64,000 bases of DNA from Rhodopirellula halodulae (GTDB taxonomy: Bacteria; Planctomycetota; Planctomycetia; Pirellulales; Pirellulaceae), in the NCBI RefSeq assembly GCF_020966775.1, contig NZ_JAJKFV010000029.1, positions 427,001-491,000 on the forward strand. The letters are read 5' to 3'. The notes beneath the pieces were generated by a model that searched no databases, had not been told where the DNA came from, and was given only the letters and a program-made list of their open reading frames with translations. Of the stretch, positions 49,768 through 58,422 are shown piece after piece; position 1 is the stretch's first letter, and the number at the start of each line of letters is the position of its first letter. Made by a program: the position numbers and the translations under genes.

Positions 49768-51072
49768 TCAAGCCAGTTTGGCACCGGAGATCAGTTTGAG
49801 GAAGCCTTCGTTATCATCAAATCGACCGAGTTGTTTGGTCAATTGTTCCATTGCATCGACTGGGTGCATTTCGCTGAGTGTGCGACGCAGCATCGATACG
49901 GTTTCGTAGGTTTCTTCATCCAGCAAAAGTTCTTCGCGGCGTGTGCCGGATTGCGAGATGTCGATGGCGGGATAGACGCGACGATCGGCCAAGCGGCGAT
50001 CAAGAACGACTTCCATGTTTCCCGTTCCTTTGAACTCTTGGAAAATGGCATCGTCCATTCGCGAATTGGTGTCGACCAAACAGGTGCCGACGATGGTCAG
50101 CGAGCCGCCTTCTTGGAACGCACGCGCGGTCGCGAAGAGTTTCTTCGGAACGTCCATGGCTCGGATGTCCAAACCACCGGTCCCGGTCGCTCCGCCGCGT
50201 CCTGACTTGCCAACCCATTTGTTGAAGGCACGAGCCAGACGCGTGATCGAGTCCAGCATCAAAAAGACGTCTTGTCCCATTTCGGCCAAACGCTTGGCTC
50301 GATCGATGACCAGTTGACTGAGTCGGACATGGCTTTCGATGTCCATGTCGAGACTGCTGGCGATCACCTCACCGCCGCGAATGCTGCGACGCATGTCGGT
50401 GACTTCTTCCGGGCGTTCGTCGATCAGCAGCACCATCATCGTCAGTTCGGGATGGTTCGTGGAAATGCCTTCCGCGATGTGCTGAAGCATGATCGTTTTG
50501 CCGCTGCGAGGCGGAGCGACGATCAGGGCACGTTGGCCTTTGCCCAAAGGAGCCAGCAGATCGATTACACGGTTGGTCAGCGGTAGCTTTCCGTGTTCAA
50601 GTTTGAGTGACTCTTCAGGGTTGATCGGGGTCAGTTCATCGAAGTTGCTGACGTCTGCGAAAGATTCCGGAGACATGCCGTCGACGTCAAGGATTTCGCG
50701 AACGCGAGGTCCTTGTTGGCGTTTGGCCTGTTGCACCATGGTCTTGAGCATCAGGCCTTGTCGCAGCCCGAATTTCTCGATCATCGTTCCGGGAACGAAT
50801 GGATCGGTGCGTTCGCGGGAGTAATTGTTTTTCGGGCTTCGAAGAAAACCGTAGCCGTTGGGGTGCAGTTCCAGGATGCCATCCCACTCTTCCAGCGGTG
50901 CATCACTGACGAAATCCGCTGGTTCCCCATTGTTGCCGCCGTTGCCACCGCCACCGCCTCCACGGCGTCGACGACGGGAGCGTGATTTGCCCCCGCCACC
51001 ACCTTGGCCTTGACCGCCATTTTGGGAACCAAAACCACCTCGACCACGCGGGGCACGTTTTTTCTTCGCCAT
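49768..51072 (-). CDS. rho: Transcription termination factor Rho
   Basis: This 434-residue hexameric RNA-dependent ATPase terminates transcription. An unusual Gly/Arg-rich N-terminal tail (about residues 7-48: GRGGFGSQNGG, SRSRRRRRGGGG) precedes the RNA-binding domain (WDGILELHPNGYGFLRSP). ATPase motifs: the P-loop APPRSGKT, Walker B VFLMLDSITRLARAFN, RPEEVTDMRR and the R-loop SGRGGATGTGG. The C-terminal RRLADRRVYPAIDISQSGTRREELL is the family hallmark. Basic Gly/Arg tails occur in Rho of some phyla and may aid RNA capture or phase separation. A long upstream region (51073-51894) separates it from the divergent SPFH genes. Confidence 0.96.
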   Translation of the reverse strand: MAKKKRAPRGRGGFGSQNGGQGQGGGGGKSRSRRRRRGGGGGGNGGNNGEPADFVSDAPLEEWDGILELHPNGYGFLRSPKNNYSRERTDPFVPGTMIEKFGLRQGLMLKTMVQQAKRQQGPRVREILDVDGMSPESFADVSNFDELTPINPEESLKLEHGKLPLTNRVIDLLAPLGKGQRALIVAPPRSGKTIMLQHIAEGISTNHPELTMMVLLIDERPEEVTDMRRSIRGGEVIASSLDMDIESHVRLSQLVIDRAKRLAEMGQDVFLMLDSITRLARAFNKWVGKSGRGGATGTGGLDIRAMDVPKKLFATARAFQEGGSLTIVGTCLVDTNSRMDDAIFQEFKGTGNMEVVLDRRLADRRVYPAIDISQSGTRREELLLDEETYETVSMLRRTLSEMHPVDAMEQLTKQLGRFDDNEGFLKLISGAKLA

Positions 51073-51894
51073 CTGTTATTCCTGTTGCCGTTCACCAGAA
51101 TCCACGCGGGGATCAATTGGGTTTGTTCGCCGGGAAGGATTCAATCGATCCGTCCTCTGGGACTGAGCCCAGGAAGGCATCCAAGCACCAACTCGCTTCG
51201 GCAACCAATCAAGAGTAACCGCGTTTGAAATACGAGGCCTTATGCGTCGAAGGTTGCGGTAACACCAACAACGCGACCGTTGGACATTGCTTGTGAGTCA
51301 AACTGCGTTTGAGTCGAACTCAATGCGACAGGCAATTCCTTGCCGTGGGGAGATTCCCGTGGGGCGAACCCTTGGTACGCCTTGATAAACACAAATTTGG
51401 CGAGGCAAACGGATTCGACGAATTTGTCCAATCCAACCCCTGCCCGTCATGCGGAGTGGCGACCCAATGTTCAAATGATCTGCTAAATCGACTCGTACGA
51501 GGGCTTCTTTCGAGAGCGAATGTTACCGCAACTGAAAAGAAACCGGCCTCGCACCACATGATTCATTGGGGGGCCAGATGAAGGGGATGCAGTGTTGAAA
51601 AAGCTCCTTTGCGAACGCTTTTTCAGGGGCTGAACCACCCAACTTTGTAGCGAACTATAGGCCCTCTTCGTCGCTTGTCAAGGGAGTTTCACTCTGGGGT
51701 GACTTGGCAAGTCGAACCGCCACACGGCCGGGAATGGGCTGCCAGGGCCGTCCAGGCGAATTCGCCAGCACTTCAAAAGTTCGCAGGTGGAGTCTTTTTG
51801 ACTCGTTTTCCTCGGCTGGCGCGCCCGGCGTGCTAACTTTTGACTGCCTGGGCTATGTGATTGGCCATTTGTTCACGTTGTATCGAGTTTTTTG
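51073..51894. other. Long non-coding region between rho and the SPFH pair
   Basis: The 822 bp spacer serves the divergent rho and SPFH genes. Only short open frames without ribosome sites are present. The one clear structure is the hairpin at 51596-51625 (see entry). The rest could be a long rho leader, since rho is autoregulated in other bacteria. I see no other conserved site by eye. Confidence 0.5.
51596..51625. terminator. Bidirectional hairpin with A/T-rich ends in the rho leader
   Basis: A 9-bp perfect inverted repeat TGAAAAAGC / GCTTTTTCA with a 12-base loop. Both outer ends are A/T runs, so it could terminate on either strand. It lies about 525 bp upstream of the rho start, between the divergent genes, and may be an attenuator or an insulating terminator. 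Confidence 0.55.
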
Positions 51895-53559
51895 ATGAGT
51901 TCTTCCTCAAAACAGAATTCCCCCCTGGATTCTCCGGCGCTGAAGCGTCTGCTTCGTCAGGGGCTGATCGGAACGGCCGGACTAGTGCTGGTCTGCGGCG
52001 GTTTGCTCGCGGTGTTTTGGTTCTACATGTTTTGCCGCATCGAAGTTCCCAGCGGCCACATCGCGGTGCTGCTGAAGAAAACCGGTGCGGAGATTGAGAA
52101 CGACATGGAAGTGGTGCCCGAATCCGAATTCGGGAACTACAAGGGGCTCCAAGAAAAGGTGCTGACCGAAGGCCGGTACTTCTACAACCCATGGAACTGG
52201 GAATGGGACATCGTTCAACAGGTTGAGATTCCCGAGAACCGACTTGGGGTTCGCATCCGATTGCATGGTGACGATCTCGATTACGGCAATCTGATTGCCT
52301 ACGACAACCGGCAAAAAGGCATCGCCGCGGAGGTGTTGCGTCCTGGTCGTCACGGTTTGAACGCGATCGTGTACGAAGCCGGTAAACCTGTTCCCACCTA
52401 TCGAGATAACTATGTTGAACTGGTGGAGCTTCACGAGCCGATCGTGATCCCAGCCGGTTTCAAAGGCGTCGTCACGCTGTTGTCAGCACCGCTGGCCGAC
52501 GATCCCAATCAATTGATCGTGGAAGAAGGACGACGTGGGGTCCAAAAGAAAACCCTCGATCCCGGTGTCTATTACATCAACCCCTACGTCCAACGTGTGA
52601 ATCTGGTTGATTGCCGAAGCCAACGTTTCAATCTGTCGACGGGTGGAGAGATGGGGTTCCCCAGTCGCGATGGATTCTGGGTTCGTTTGGATGGTCGTAT
52701 CGAATTTCGAGTGGACCCTGAGCGTGCTGCCGAGGTGTTCGTGACCTACAACGATTCTGGCAACGACAATGGTTTGGATGCCCGAGTCGAGGAGGAGATC
52801 ATTGAGAAGATCATCCTTCCTAATGCTCGTTCCTTCTGTCGTCTGCGAGGCAGTGACAACTCCGGTCGCGATTTCATCTTGGGCGACAAACGGCTCGCTT
52901 TCCAAGAAGACTTTCAGCAGACGTTGGGAGAAACTTGCCAGCGTCAGGGCATTGAGATCATCCAGGCACTGGTCACTCGAATCTCGCCGCCCCAGCAAAT
53001 CGCATCTCCCGTGCGAGATCGACAAATTGCGACTCAGCAAGCTCAGCAATACGTGAAAGAAATTGAACAGCAAGCCAGTGAACAGCAACTGAAGATCGAA
53101 CAGGAAATGGTCAAACGCAAAGAAGCGTTGGTCGAAGTCGATCGCGAAGTCATCAAACTCACGACGGAGGCCATGCGACAACAAGAAGTGGCTGTCATTG
53201 AAGCCGAGCAACGCAAGAAGGTCGCTGAGGTCGAGCTGGCCGCCGCGAAAGACCAATCCGAAGCCATCTTGGCTCAAGGGAAAGCCGAAGCCGAAGTGAT
53301 CGGGTTTGAGAACGAAGCCGAGGCCGCTGGATGGGCCAAGTCGGTGGAAGCCTACAACGGCAACGGTGACGAATACGCCCGCTGGGTGATGCTTCGCAAG
53401 TTGGCTCCGAGTTACCGACAGATGATGGTCAATACCGCGGACAGTTCGTTGATGAACATCTTCACGGAATTCAGTGGTGGTGCGAACGACAAGGCCGCGG
53501 ATGTCACGCAAAATGCCAGCAAAGCCAACAACCAAACCAATTCAGGAGAAACCGAATGA
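51895..53559 (+). CDS. SPFH/band-7 domain protein 1 (flotillin-like)
   Basis: This 554-residue membrane-anchored protein has one N-terminal TM helix (about 24-48: GLIGTAGLVLVCGGLLAVFWFY), then three related 'gain-of-value' units (VPSGHIAVLLKKTG, IPENRLGVRIRLHG and IPAGFKGVVTLLSA), each followed by LxPGxYxINP-like phrases. The SPFH core is at about 200-350. A long helical Gln/Glu/Lys/Ala-rich stretch (about 355-490: QYVKEIEQQASEQQ, KKVAEVELAAAK) comes next, then a Gly/Asn-rich end. Such proteins form large membrane-domain scaffolds. The start is ATG 51895 (TTG 51892 would add one residue). It overlaps the next SPFH gene by 4 bases (ATGA). Confidence 0.88.
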   Translation: MSSSSKQNSPLDSPALKRLLRQGLIGTAGLVLVCGGLLAVFWFYMFCRIEVPSGHIAVLLKKTGAEIENDMEVVPESEFGNYKGLQEKVLTEGRYFYNPWNWEWDIVQQVEIPENRLGVRIRLHGDDLDYGNLIAYDNRQKGIAAEVLRPGRHGLNAIVYEAGKPVPTYRDNYVELVELHEPIVIPAGFKGVVTLLSAPLADDPNQLIVEEGRRGVQKKTLDPGVYYINPYVQRVNLVDCRSQRFNLSTGGEMGFPSRDGFWVRLDGRIEFRVDPERAAEVFVTYNDSGNDNGLDARVEEEIIEKIILPNARSFCRLRGSDNSGRDFILGDKRLAFQEDFQQTLGETCQRQGIEIIQALVTRISPPQQIASPVRDRQIATQQAQQYVKEIEQQASEQQLKIEQEMVKRKEALVEVDREVIKLTTEAMRQQEVAVIEAEQRKKVAEVELAAAKDQSEAILAQGKAEAEVIGFENEAEAAGWAKSVEAYNGNGDEYARWVMLRKLAPSYRQMMVNTADSSLMNIFTEFSGGANDKAADVTQNASKANNQTNSGETE

Positions 53560-55148
53560 ACCTTCGTCGTCATAAATCTTGGATTGGTTTGGCGTTCAGT
53601 GGTCTGTGGATCCTGGGCGGTTTGTACATCGCGTTTCTGTGGTTCGTTTGTCGCGTTTATGTTCCCGAGGGACATAGTTTGCAACTTCGATACAAAGGGC
53701 CTTTGGTTTTGACCGCCCCCGAAGCCGCTCCCAACCGACTGGCCGCCGAAGGCCAGGTTGGTGTGCGAGCGAAGATGAAGGGACCTGGGCGGCATTTTTA
53801 CAACCCAATTTATTGGCAGCGAAACGTTGTCCCCGACGTGGTGATCTTGCCAGGTGAAATTGGCGTGGTGACTTGCAAAGTGGGTGACAGCTTGCCGCAA
53901 GGTGAGTTTTTGGTCGAAGGCGACTTGGACGGTGAAAACCAGGCCATCCACCGTGGCATTTTGCGAAAGGTATTTGGACCCGGTCGCTACCGTGCCAATC
54001 CATATGCCTTTGAATTCAAAATCGTCAAACGGGAAGTGAAGAAATTCGGCAACCAAGAGAAGCGAAGTGGTTGGGTGGAAATTCCAACGGGACATGTCGG
54101 CGTGGTCACTTTGCAAACGAACAACGCCGAGGCCGGGTTGGTCAAGGGCGTTCAGTCCAAGGTTTTGCAGCCAGGGTTGTATCCGATCAATCCGAGCGAG
54201 CAGCAAATCGACGTGATCAATGTTGGGTTCAACGAATCGAGCATCGCGGTCAGTCAACAAGTCGATGCACAGGGGAATTCCTTGCACGATGAACATGGTG
54301 AGCCGTTGGCAATCCAGGACACCGGAATCAATTTTCCGAGCAACGATGGCTTTGACATCCAACTGGACTTTTCAGCGATTTGGGGCGTGATGCCTGAGAA
54401 CGCCGCCCAGATCGTTCGCGTCTTTGGAAACTTGGAGGCCGTCGAACAAAAAGTCATCGAGCCGCAAAGCGAAAGCATTTGTCGCAACAATGGATCGAAG
54501 ATGGGAGCCATCGAGCTGTTGATTGGAGAGACGCGAGAGCAGTTCCAAACCGATGTTAGCGACGACTTCATGAAGGTTTTGGCCGATAAGAAGATCTCGA
54601 TGCTGTACGGGTTGGTTCGGCACATCTACATCCCCAAGAACGTTCGTGAACCAATCCAGCGAGGCTATGTCAGTGACGAGCTGAAGCTAACGCGCGATGA
54701 GGAAACCAAGACGGCGAGGATCGAAGCTGATTTGCGTGAAGCGGAACGCAAGGTCGACTTGGAAGCGGAACGCGTCCAAGTGGAAACTGAACGTCTGCGA
54801 GCGGGTGTCCTGGCGGAAGGCGAGAAGGAGGCCAAAGAGATCGCGGCGGAAACGGAACGGCTGGTCGCCCAGATCGATCGCGAAACGGCGGAGTTGGAAG
54901 CTCAGCGTTCAGTCTTGCTGGGGCGTGCCACCGCCGAGTCAAAGCAGATGTCCGCGGAAGCGACGGCGGACAAGTTCCGTTTGGCTGTTCAGGCGTTTGG
55001 TTCACCGACGGCCTACAACAAATGGGAATTTGCCGAGCAGTTGCCGACTTCGTTGGACCTGAAAATGTTCTACGCGGGCGAAGGCACCTTGTGGACGGAT
55101 CTGAACAACATCCAGCCGACTCTGCCGGTGAAACCCACATCGAAATGA
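53556..55148 (+). CDS. SPFH/band-7 domain protein 2
   Basis: This 530-residue partner of the preceding gene has the same layout: an N-terminal TM helix (about 12-34: LAFSGLWILGGLYIAFLWFV), repeated phrases (VPEGHSLQLRYKG, LPGEIGVVTCKVG, IPTGHVGVVTLQT) with GPGRHFYNPI, GPGRYRANPY and QPGLYPINPS, then the SPFH core and a C-terminal coiled-coil of alternating Glu/Arg/Ala (ERKVDLEAERVQVETERLRA). The 4-base ATGA overlap indicates coupled translation, and the matched lengths suggest a heteromeric scaffold. The operon ends in a strong terminator at 55217-55248. Substrate proteins or lipids unknown. Confidence 0.88.
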   Translation: MNLRRHKSWIGLAFSGLWILGGLYIAFLWFVCRVYVPEGHSLQLRYKGPLVLTAPEAAPNRLAAEGQVGVRAKMKGPGRHFYNPIYWQRNVVPDVVILPGEIGVVTCKVGDSLPQGEFLVEGDLDGENQAIHRGILRKVFGPGRYRANPYAFEFKIVKREVKKFGNQEKRSGWVEIPTGHVGVVTLQTNNAEAGLVKGVQSKVLQPGLYPINPSEQQIDVINVGFNESSIAVSQQVDAQGNSLHDEHGEPLAIQDTGINFPSNDGFDIQLDFSAIWGVMPENAAQIVRVFGNLEAVEQKVIEPQSESICRNNGSKMGAIELLIGETREQFQTDVSDDFMKVLADKKISMLYGLVRHIYIPKNVREPIQRGYVSDELKLTRDEETKTARIEADLREAERKVDLEAERVQVETERLRAGVLAEGEKEAKEIAAETERLVAQIDRETAELEAQRSVLLGRATAESKQMSAEATADKFRLAVQAFGSPTAYNKWEFAEQLPTSLDLKMFYAGEGTLWTDLNNIQPTLPVKPTSK

Positions 55149-55459
55149 CCTGATTCGGGTTGGTCGGCATCTCCGGACGGTCGCTCCGTCTTCCTGGTGT
55201 AATTCAAAAGATCTCAACAGCCATCCGCATCGCTGCGGGTGGCTGTTTCCGTCGATGCCGGGAACGATCTCTCGCAATTTCTGCCGCACCGGTTTTCGAT
55301 TCGCCGCGTATTGCTGTGGACCGATCGGCCCGAACGGGTATCTTCGACCGGGAATTCGCGACCTGCGGGGTTGCATCACACCGGCTTCGGCGAATGCAGT
55401 TTTGAGTAGGTCGCGAAATGCCGTTTCACCCTTCGTGACAATCTTCCGCGACAACATCG
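55149..55459. other. Spacer between SPFH pair and the Bat cluster
   Basis: 311 bp that contains the terminator at 55217-55248. The remaining ~210 bp should contain the promoter of the MoxR/Bat operon. No further site was recognised. Confidence 0.4.
55217..55248 (+). terminator. Strong intrinsic terminator after the SPFH pair
   Basis: A 13-bp stem, ACAGCCATCCGCA paired with TGCGGGTGGCTGT (one T-G pair), has a 4-base TCGC loop and is followed by TT. It is 69 bp beyond the second SPFH stop codon. It is the longest hairpin stem noticed in the window. Confidence 0.9.
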
Positions 55460-56506
55460 ATGAATGATCTGAACGAACCCGCTCTGTCAGACACCAACCA
55501 GGCCTCGACCATGGATGGAGCACCGCCGCACCGAGAGTTGACCGAACGCATTGCGTACGCTAGCGAGCCGTTCCAGAAAATTGTTTCGCAGGTCAATCAG
55601 GTCTTGGTGGGGCAATCGCACTTGGTCGATCGCATGTTGATCGGCTTGCTGACGGGAGGTCATCTGCTGATCGAAGGTGTGCCAGGATTGGCGAAGACGA
55701 CTGCGGTGGCGAGTCTTGCCAAAGCGATCAACACGGGATTTCAGCGTTTGCAGTTCACTCCCGATTTGTTGCCCGCCGACTTGATCGGAACGCAGGTTTA
55801 TCGACCGCAGGACCAAACGTTTGTGGTTCAGAAAGGTCCGATCTTCTCCAACTTGATTTTGGCGGACGAGATCAACCGTGCTCCGGCCAAGGTGCAGAGT
55901 GCATTGTTGGAAGCGATGCAGGAACACCAAGTCACGATTGGTGGCGAAACGTTTGCGTTGCCGGAACCCTTTCTGGTCATGGCGACTCAAAACCCGGTGG
56001 AGCAGGAGGGCACCTACGCCTTGCCGGAGGCTCAGACGGATCGATTCATGCTGAAGGTCGTCGTGGAATATCCCACGCGAGACGAAGAGTTGCAGATCTT
56101 GCGTCGTATGGGAAAGACGGCGGCCAAAATGGAGGTGCAATCGGTTGCCAGTCCCGAGCAGATCCTGGCCGCCCGCGAAGTGATCGATGAGATTCACGTG
56201 GATCAGAAGGTGGAGGAGTACATCGTGGACTTGGTGATGGCGACCCGTTGCCCCGAGGCGTATGGATTGCCGCTGGAAGGATTGATTCAATTCGGTGGAT
56301 CCCCGCGTGCGACCATTAACTTGACGCTCGCTGCTCGCGCCGCGGCGTTCCTCGCCGGTCGGGCTTATGTGTTGCCAGCCGACGTCCGCAGCATCGCGTT
56401 GGACGTGCTTCGGCATCGGGTCATGGTCACTTACGAAGCGGAAGCCGAAGAGTTGTCCAGTGCAGCCATCGTTCAGCAGATTCTCGATCACATCCCGGTT
56501 CCTTGA
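55460..56506 (+). CDS. MoxR-type AAA+ ATPase
   Basis: This 348-residue MoxR-family ATPase is a chaperone-like partner of VWA proteins. Walker A is GVPGLAKT and Walker B ILADEINRAPAK. Sensor 1 is MATQNPVEQEGTYALPEAQTDRFML, and sensor 2 is in the segment GGSPRATINLTLAARAAAFL. The N-terminus (EPALSDTNQASTMD) is a polar tail. It heads the cluster that continues with DUF58, a BatD-like protein, BatA, BatB-BatC and a TPR-tailed BatD-like protein. It is 3 bp upstream of the DUF58 gene, so they are probably co-transcribed. Confidence 0.95.
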   Translation: MNDLNEPALSDTNQASTMDGAPPHRELTERIAYASEPFQKIVSQVNQVLVGQSHLVDRMLIGLLTGGHLLIEGVPGLAKTTAVASLAKAINTGFQRLQFTPDLLPADLIGTQVYRPQDQTFVVQKGPIFSNLILADEINRAPAKVQSALLEAMQEHQVTIGGETFALPEPFLVMATQNPVEQEGTYALPEAQTDRFMLKVVVEYPTRDEELQILRRMGKTAAKMEVQSVASPEQILAAREVIDEIHVDQKVEEYIVDLVMATRCPEAYGLPLEGLIQFGGSPRATINLTLAARAAAFLAGRAYVLPADVRSIALDVLRHRVMVTYEAEAEELSSAAIVQQILDHIPVP

Positions 56507-56509
56507 GCG

Positions 56510-57382
56510 ATGACCCCCAGCGAAATACTTCGAAAGATTCGCCGGATCCAGATTCGAACCAGTCACCGCGTGGATGAAATGCTGGCGGGGACTTGGCACT
56601 CTGCGTTCAAGGGCAGAGGCATCGAGTTCGAGGAAGTGCGGCCGTACCAGGTCGGCGACGATGTTCGCACGATCGACTGGAACGTGACGGCGCGACAGGA
56701 CGCACCTTTCGTCAAATTGTTCCGCGAGGAACGCGAACTGTCGGTGCGTTTGTTGGTTGATTGCTCGGCGTCGTTAAATTTCGGCACGCAGTCCCAGACC
56801 AAACGAGAATTGGTCACGGAATTGGGGGCAACGCTGGCCATGTCCGCAATCAAAAACAACGACCGAGTCGGTTTGACCTTGTTCAGCGACCAAATTGAAA
56901 AGCACCTGCCCGCTCGCCAAGGTTCTCGGCACGTATTGCGGTTGATTCGTGAACTGCTCACACATGAACCAATCGGTGAAGGGACGGATCTGAACATGGC
57001 ATTGGAACACCTGCAGAGGACCGCGAAACGTCGCACGGTGGTGTTTTTGATCAGCGATTTTCAATCGGATGACTTTGACCGATCGCTGCGTGTTGCCAGC
57101 CAAAAACATGACGTCATTCCCGTGGTGGTGTCAGACGCACGCGAGCAAACGATGCCCTCGGTCGGATTGGTACCGCTTCGAGACAATGAATCGGGACAGG
57201 TACGTTGGTTGGACACGTCCAGTCGTCAGCATCGAAATTGGTACGAGCAAATGGTTCGCGATCGTGCGGAGCAGCGCGATGCGTTGTTCCGACGTTATCG
57301 GTTGGAGCCACTGCACTTGCATACGGGAGAGGACTTGGGCGAACCGCTACGTCGCTACTTCCATCGACGGGAGGCACATTGA
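56510..57382 (+). CDS. DUF58 (VWA-like) protein
   Basis: This 290-residue protein of the DUF58 family usually pairs with MoxR ATPases. The hallmark GRGIEFEEVRPYQVGDDVRTIDWNVTAR occurs at about residues 37-64, followed by FVKLFREERELSV. A VWA-like fold is suggested by LLVDCSASLNFG (a partial MIDAS, D-x-S-x-S), and FLISDFQSDDFDR. The end overlaps the next gene by one base in TGATG. No TM helix is visible, so it is probably cytoplasmic. It is the MoxR client or adaptor in this cluster. Confidence 0.92.
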   Translation: MTPSEILRKIRRIQIRTSHRVDEMLAGTWHSAFKGRGIEFEEVRPYQVGDDVRTIDWNVTARQDAPFVKLFREERELSVRLLVDCSASLNFGTQSQTKRELVTELGATLAMSAIKNNDRVGLTLFSDQIEKHLPARQGSRHVLRLIRELLTHEPIGEGTDLNMALEHLQRTAKRRTVVFLISDFQSDDFDRSLRVASQKHDVIPVVVSDAREQTMPSVGLVPLRDNESGQVRWLDTSSRQHRNWYEQMVRDRAEQRDALFRRYRLEPLHLHTGEDLGEPLRRYFHRREAH

Positions 57383-58422
57383 TGAAGGAACGAAGAGGTC
57401 GAAGGAAATGGGCAAGTGGGGGAGTGGCTCAATTCGTGTGCGTGATGACCATGTTGGTCGTCGGGACTTCGCCCGTCGATTTTGTCTCGGCATCGGAAGT
57501 GGTTCAGGAGCAAACGGAAGGTCCGATCCAATCTCGTCTGTTGGTCTCGGAGTCCGAAGCATTCATCGCGGAACCGGTCCACGTCGAGCTGGAGGTGATC
57601 GCACCGCGGGAGTTGCAAATCGTCTTTCCTGAACTGGGAGATCGATTGGGACCGTGGGAGATTGTTTCACGATCAAGCTTGATGGATCTTCCTCATTCTC
57701 AGGGCAGGCGATGGTTGTTGCGGTTGGAGTTGGAAACTTTGGAAATGGGATCCATCGAGGTTCCCACGTTGGAGGTGCAGGCTTTTCCTCGCAGCTTGGA
57801 ACCGGAAGAGTTCGATCGCGATGTTGACTGGGATCAAGCTCGCCTGCTGACCACGGAGCCGGTGCAGGTGGACATTCAAAGTTTGTTGTCACCCGATGCG
57901 GATCCCACGAAACCGGAGCCCATTGCCGGAGTCATGGACATCCCAGCGGAAACACCAGCGAAGCAATCTCACGTCTTCGCGATTGTGGCACTGGGCGGTG
58001 GAATTTTGGTCATGGCGATCTTAGCCGCGTTGGCCATCGTCAAAATGAAGAGGCGTCGTGAAAACGACTGGAGACGCTGGGCGAAGCGGCAGGTGATAGA
58101 TCTGAAGTCCGATTTGGAAGCAGGAACGATTTCTCCAAACGATGCGTTGCTGAGTTTGTCGCGAATGGTTCGAGAGACGATTGCTTGGCAGATGGGCACC
58201 CAAGCCGCGGTGGATTCAGAAACAGCGGTTTCCTGGTTGCACGAATGCAGGGATGAACAAACCAAATCGTGGGAGCATTGGTTTCAGCGGTCGGACGAAG
58301 TTGCTTTCGCCGGTGCGGAGGCAACCGGGGAGGAGGTCGACGCGTGGGTGAGCGAGGTCCTGCAATGGTTGCCAACGTTGTCTTCGCCGGATGACAGGTC
58401 TCTTGTGGAGGCTTCGAAGTGA
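57382..58422 (+). CDS. BatD/DUF4381-like membrane protein
   Basis: This 346-residue protein has an N-terminal signal or anchor (about 15-38), an Ig-like periplasmic domain (about 45-175: SRLLVSESEAFIAEPVHVELEV, a BatD-like phrase), a TM helix (about 195-218: AIVALGGGILVMAILAALAIV) and a cytoplasmic C-terminal domain rich in Trp (RRWAKRQVIDLKSD, TIAWQMGTQAAVD). DUF4381 proteins occupy this position in MoxR/VWA clusters, and I infer the same role here. It overlaps both neighbours (TGATG at the start, GTGA at the end), so translation is coupled. The start is ATG 57382. The frame 59 codons upstream is not real. Confidence 0.75.
   Translation: MKERRGRRKWASGGVAQFVCVMTMLVVGTSPVDFVSASEVVQEQTEGPIQSRLLVSESEAFIAEPVHVELEVIAPRELQIVFPELGDRLGPWEIVSRSSLMDLPHSQGRRWLLRLELETLEMGSIEVPTLEVQAFPRSLEPEEFDRDVDWDQARLLTTEPVQVDIQSLLSPDADPTKPEPIAGVMDIPAETPAKQSHVFAIVALGGGILVMAILAALAIVKMKRRRENDWRRWAKRQVIDLKSDLEAGTISPNDALLSLSRMVRETIAWQMGTQAAVDSETAVSWLHECRDEQTKSWEHWFQRSDEVAFAGAEATGEEVDAWVSEVLQWLPTLSSPDDRSLVEASK

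Noticed and set aside
52483-53535. A 350-codon minus-strand frame
   Set aside because: It is antisense to the first SPFH gene. Its Leu/Phe/Ser-rich product reflects the Glu/Lys/Gln coiled coil on the other strand.
55487-56599. A 370-codon minus-strand frame
   Set aside because: It is antisense to the MoxR gene, with a His/Arg/Gln-rich product and no domain.
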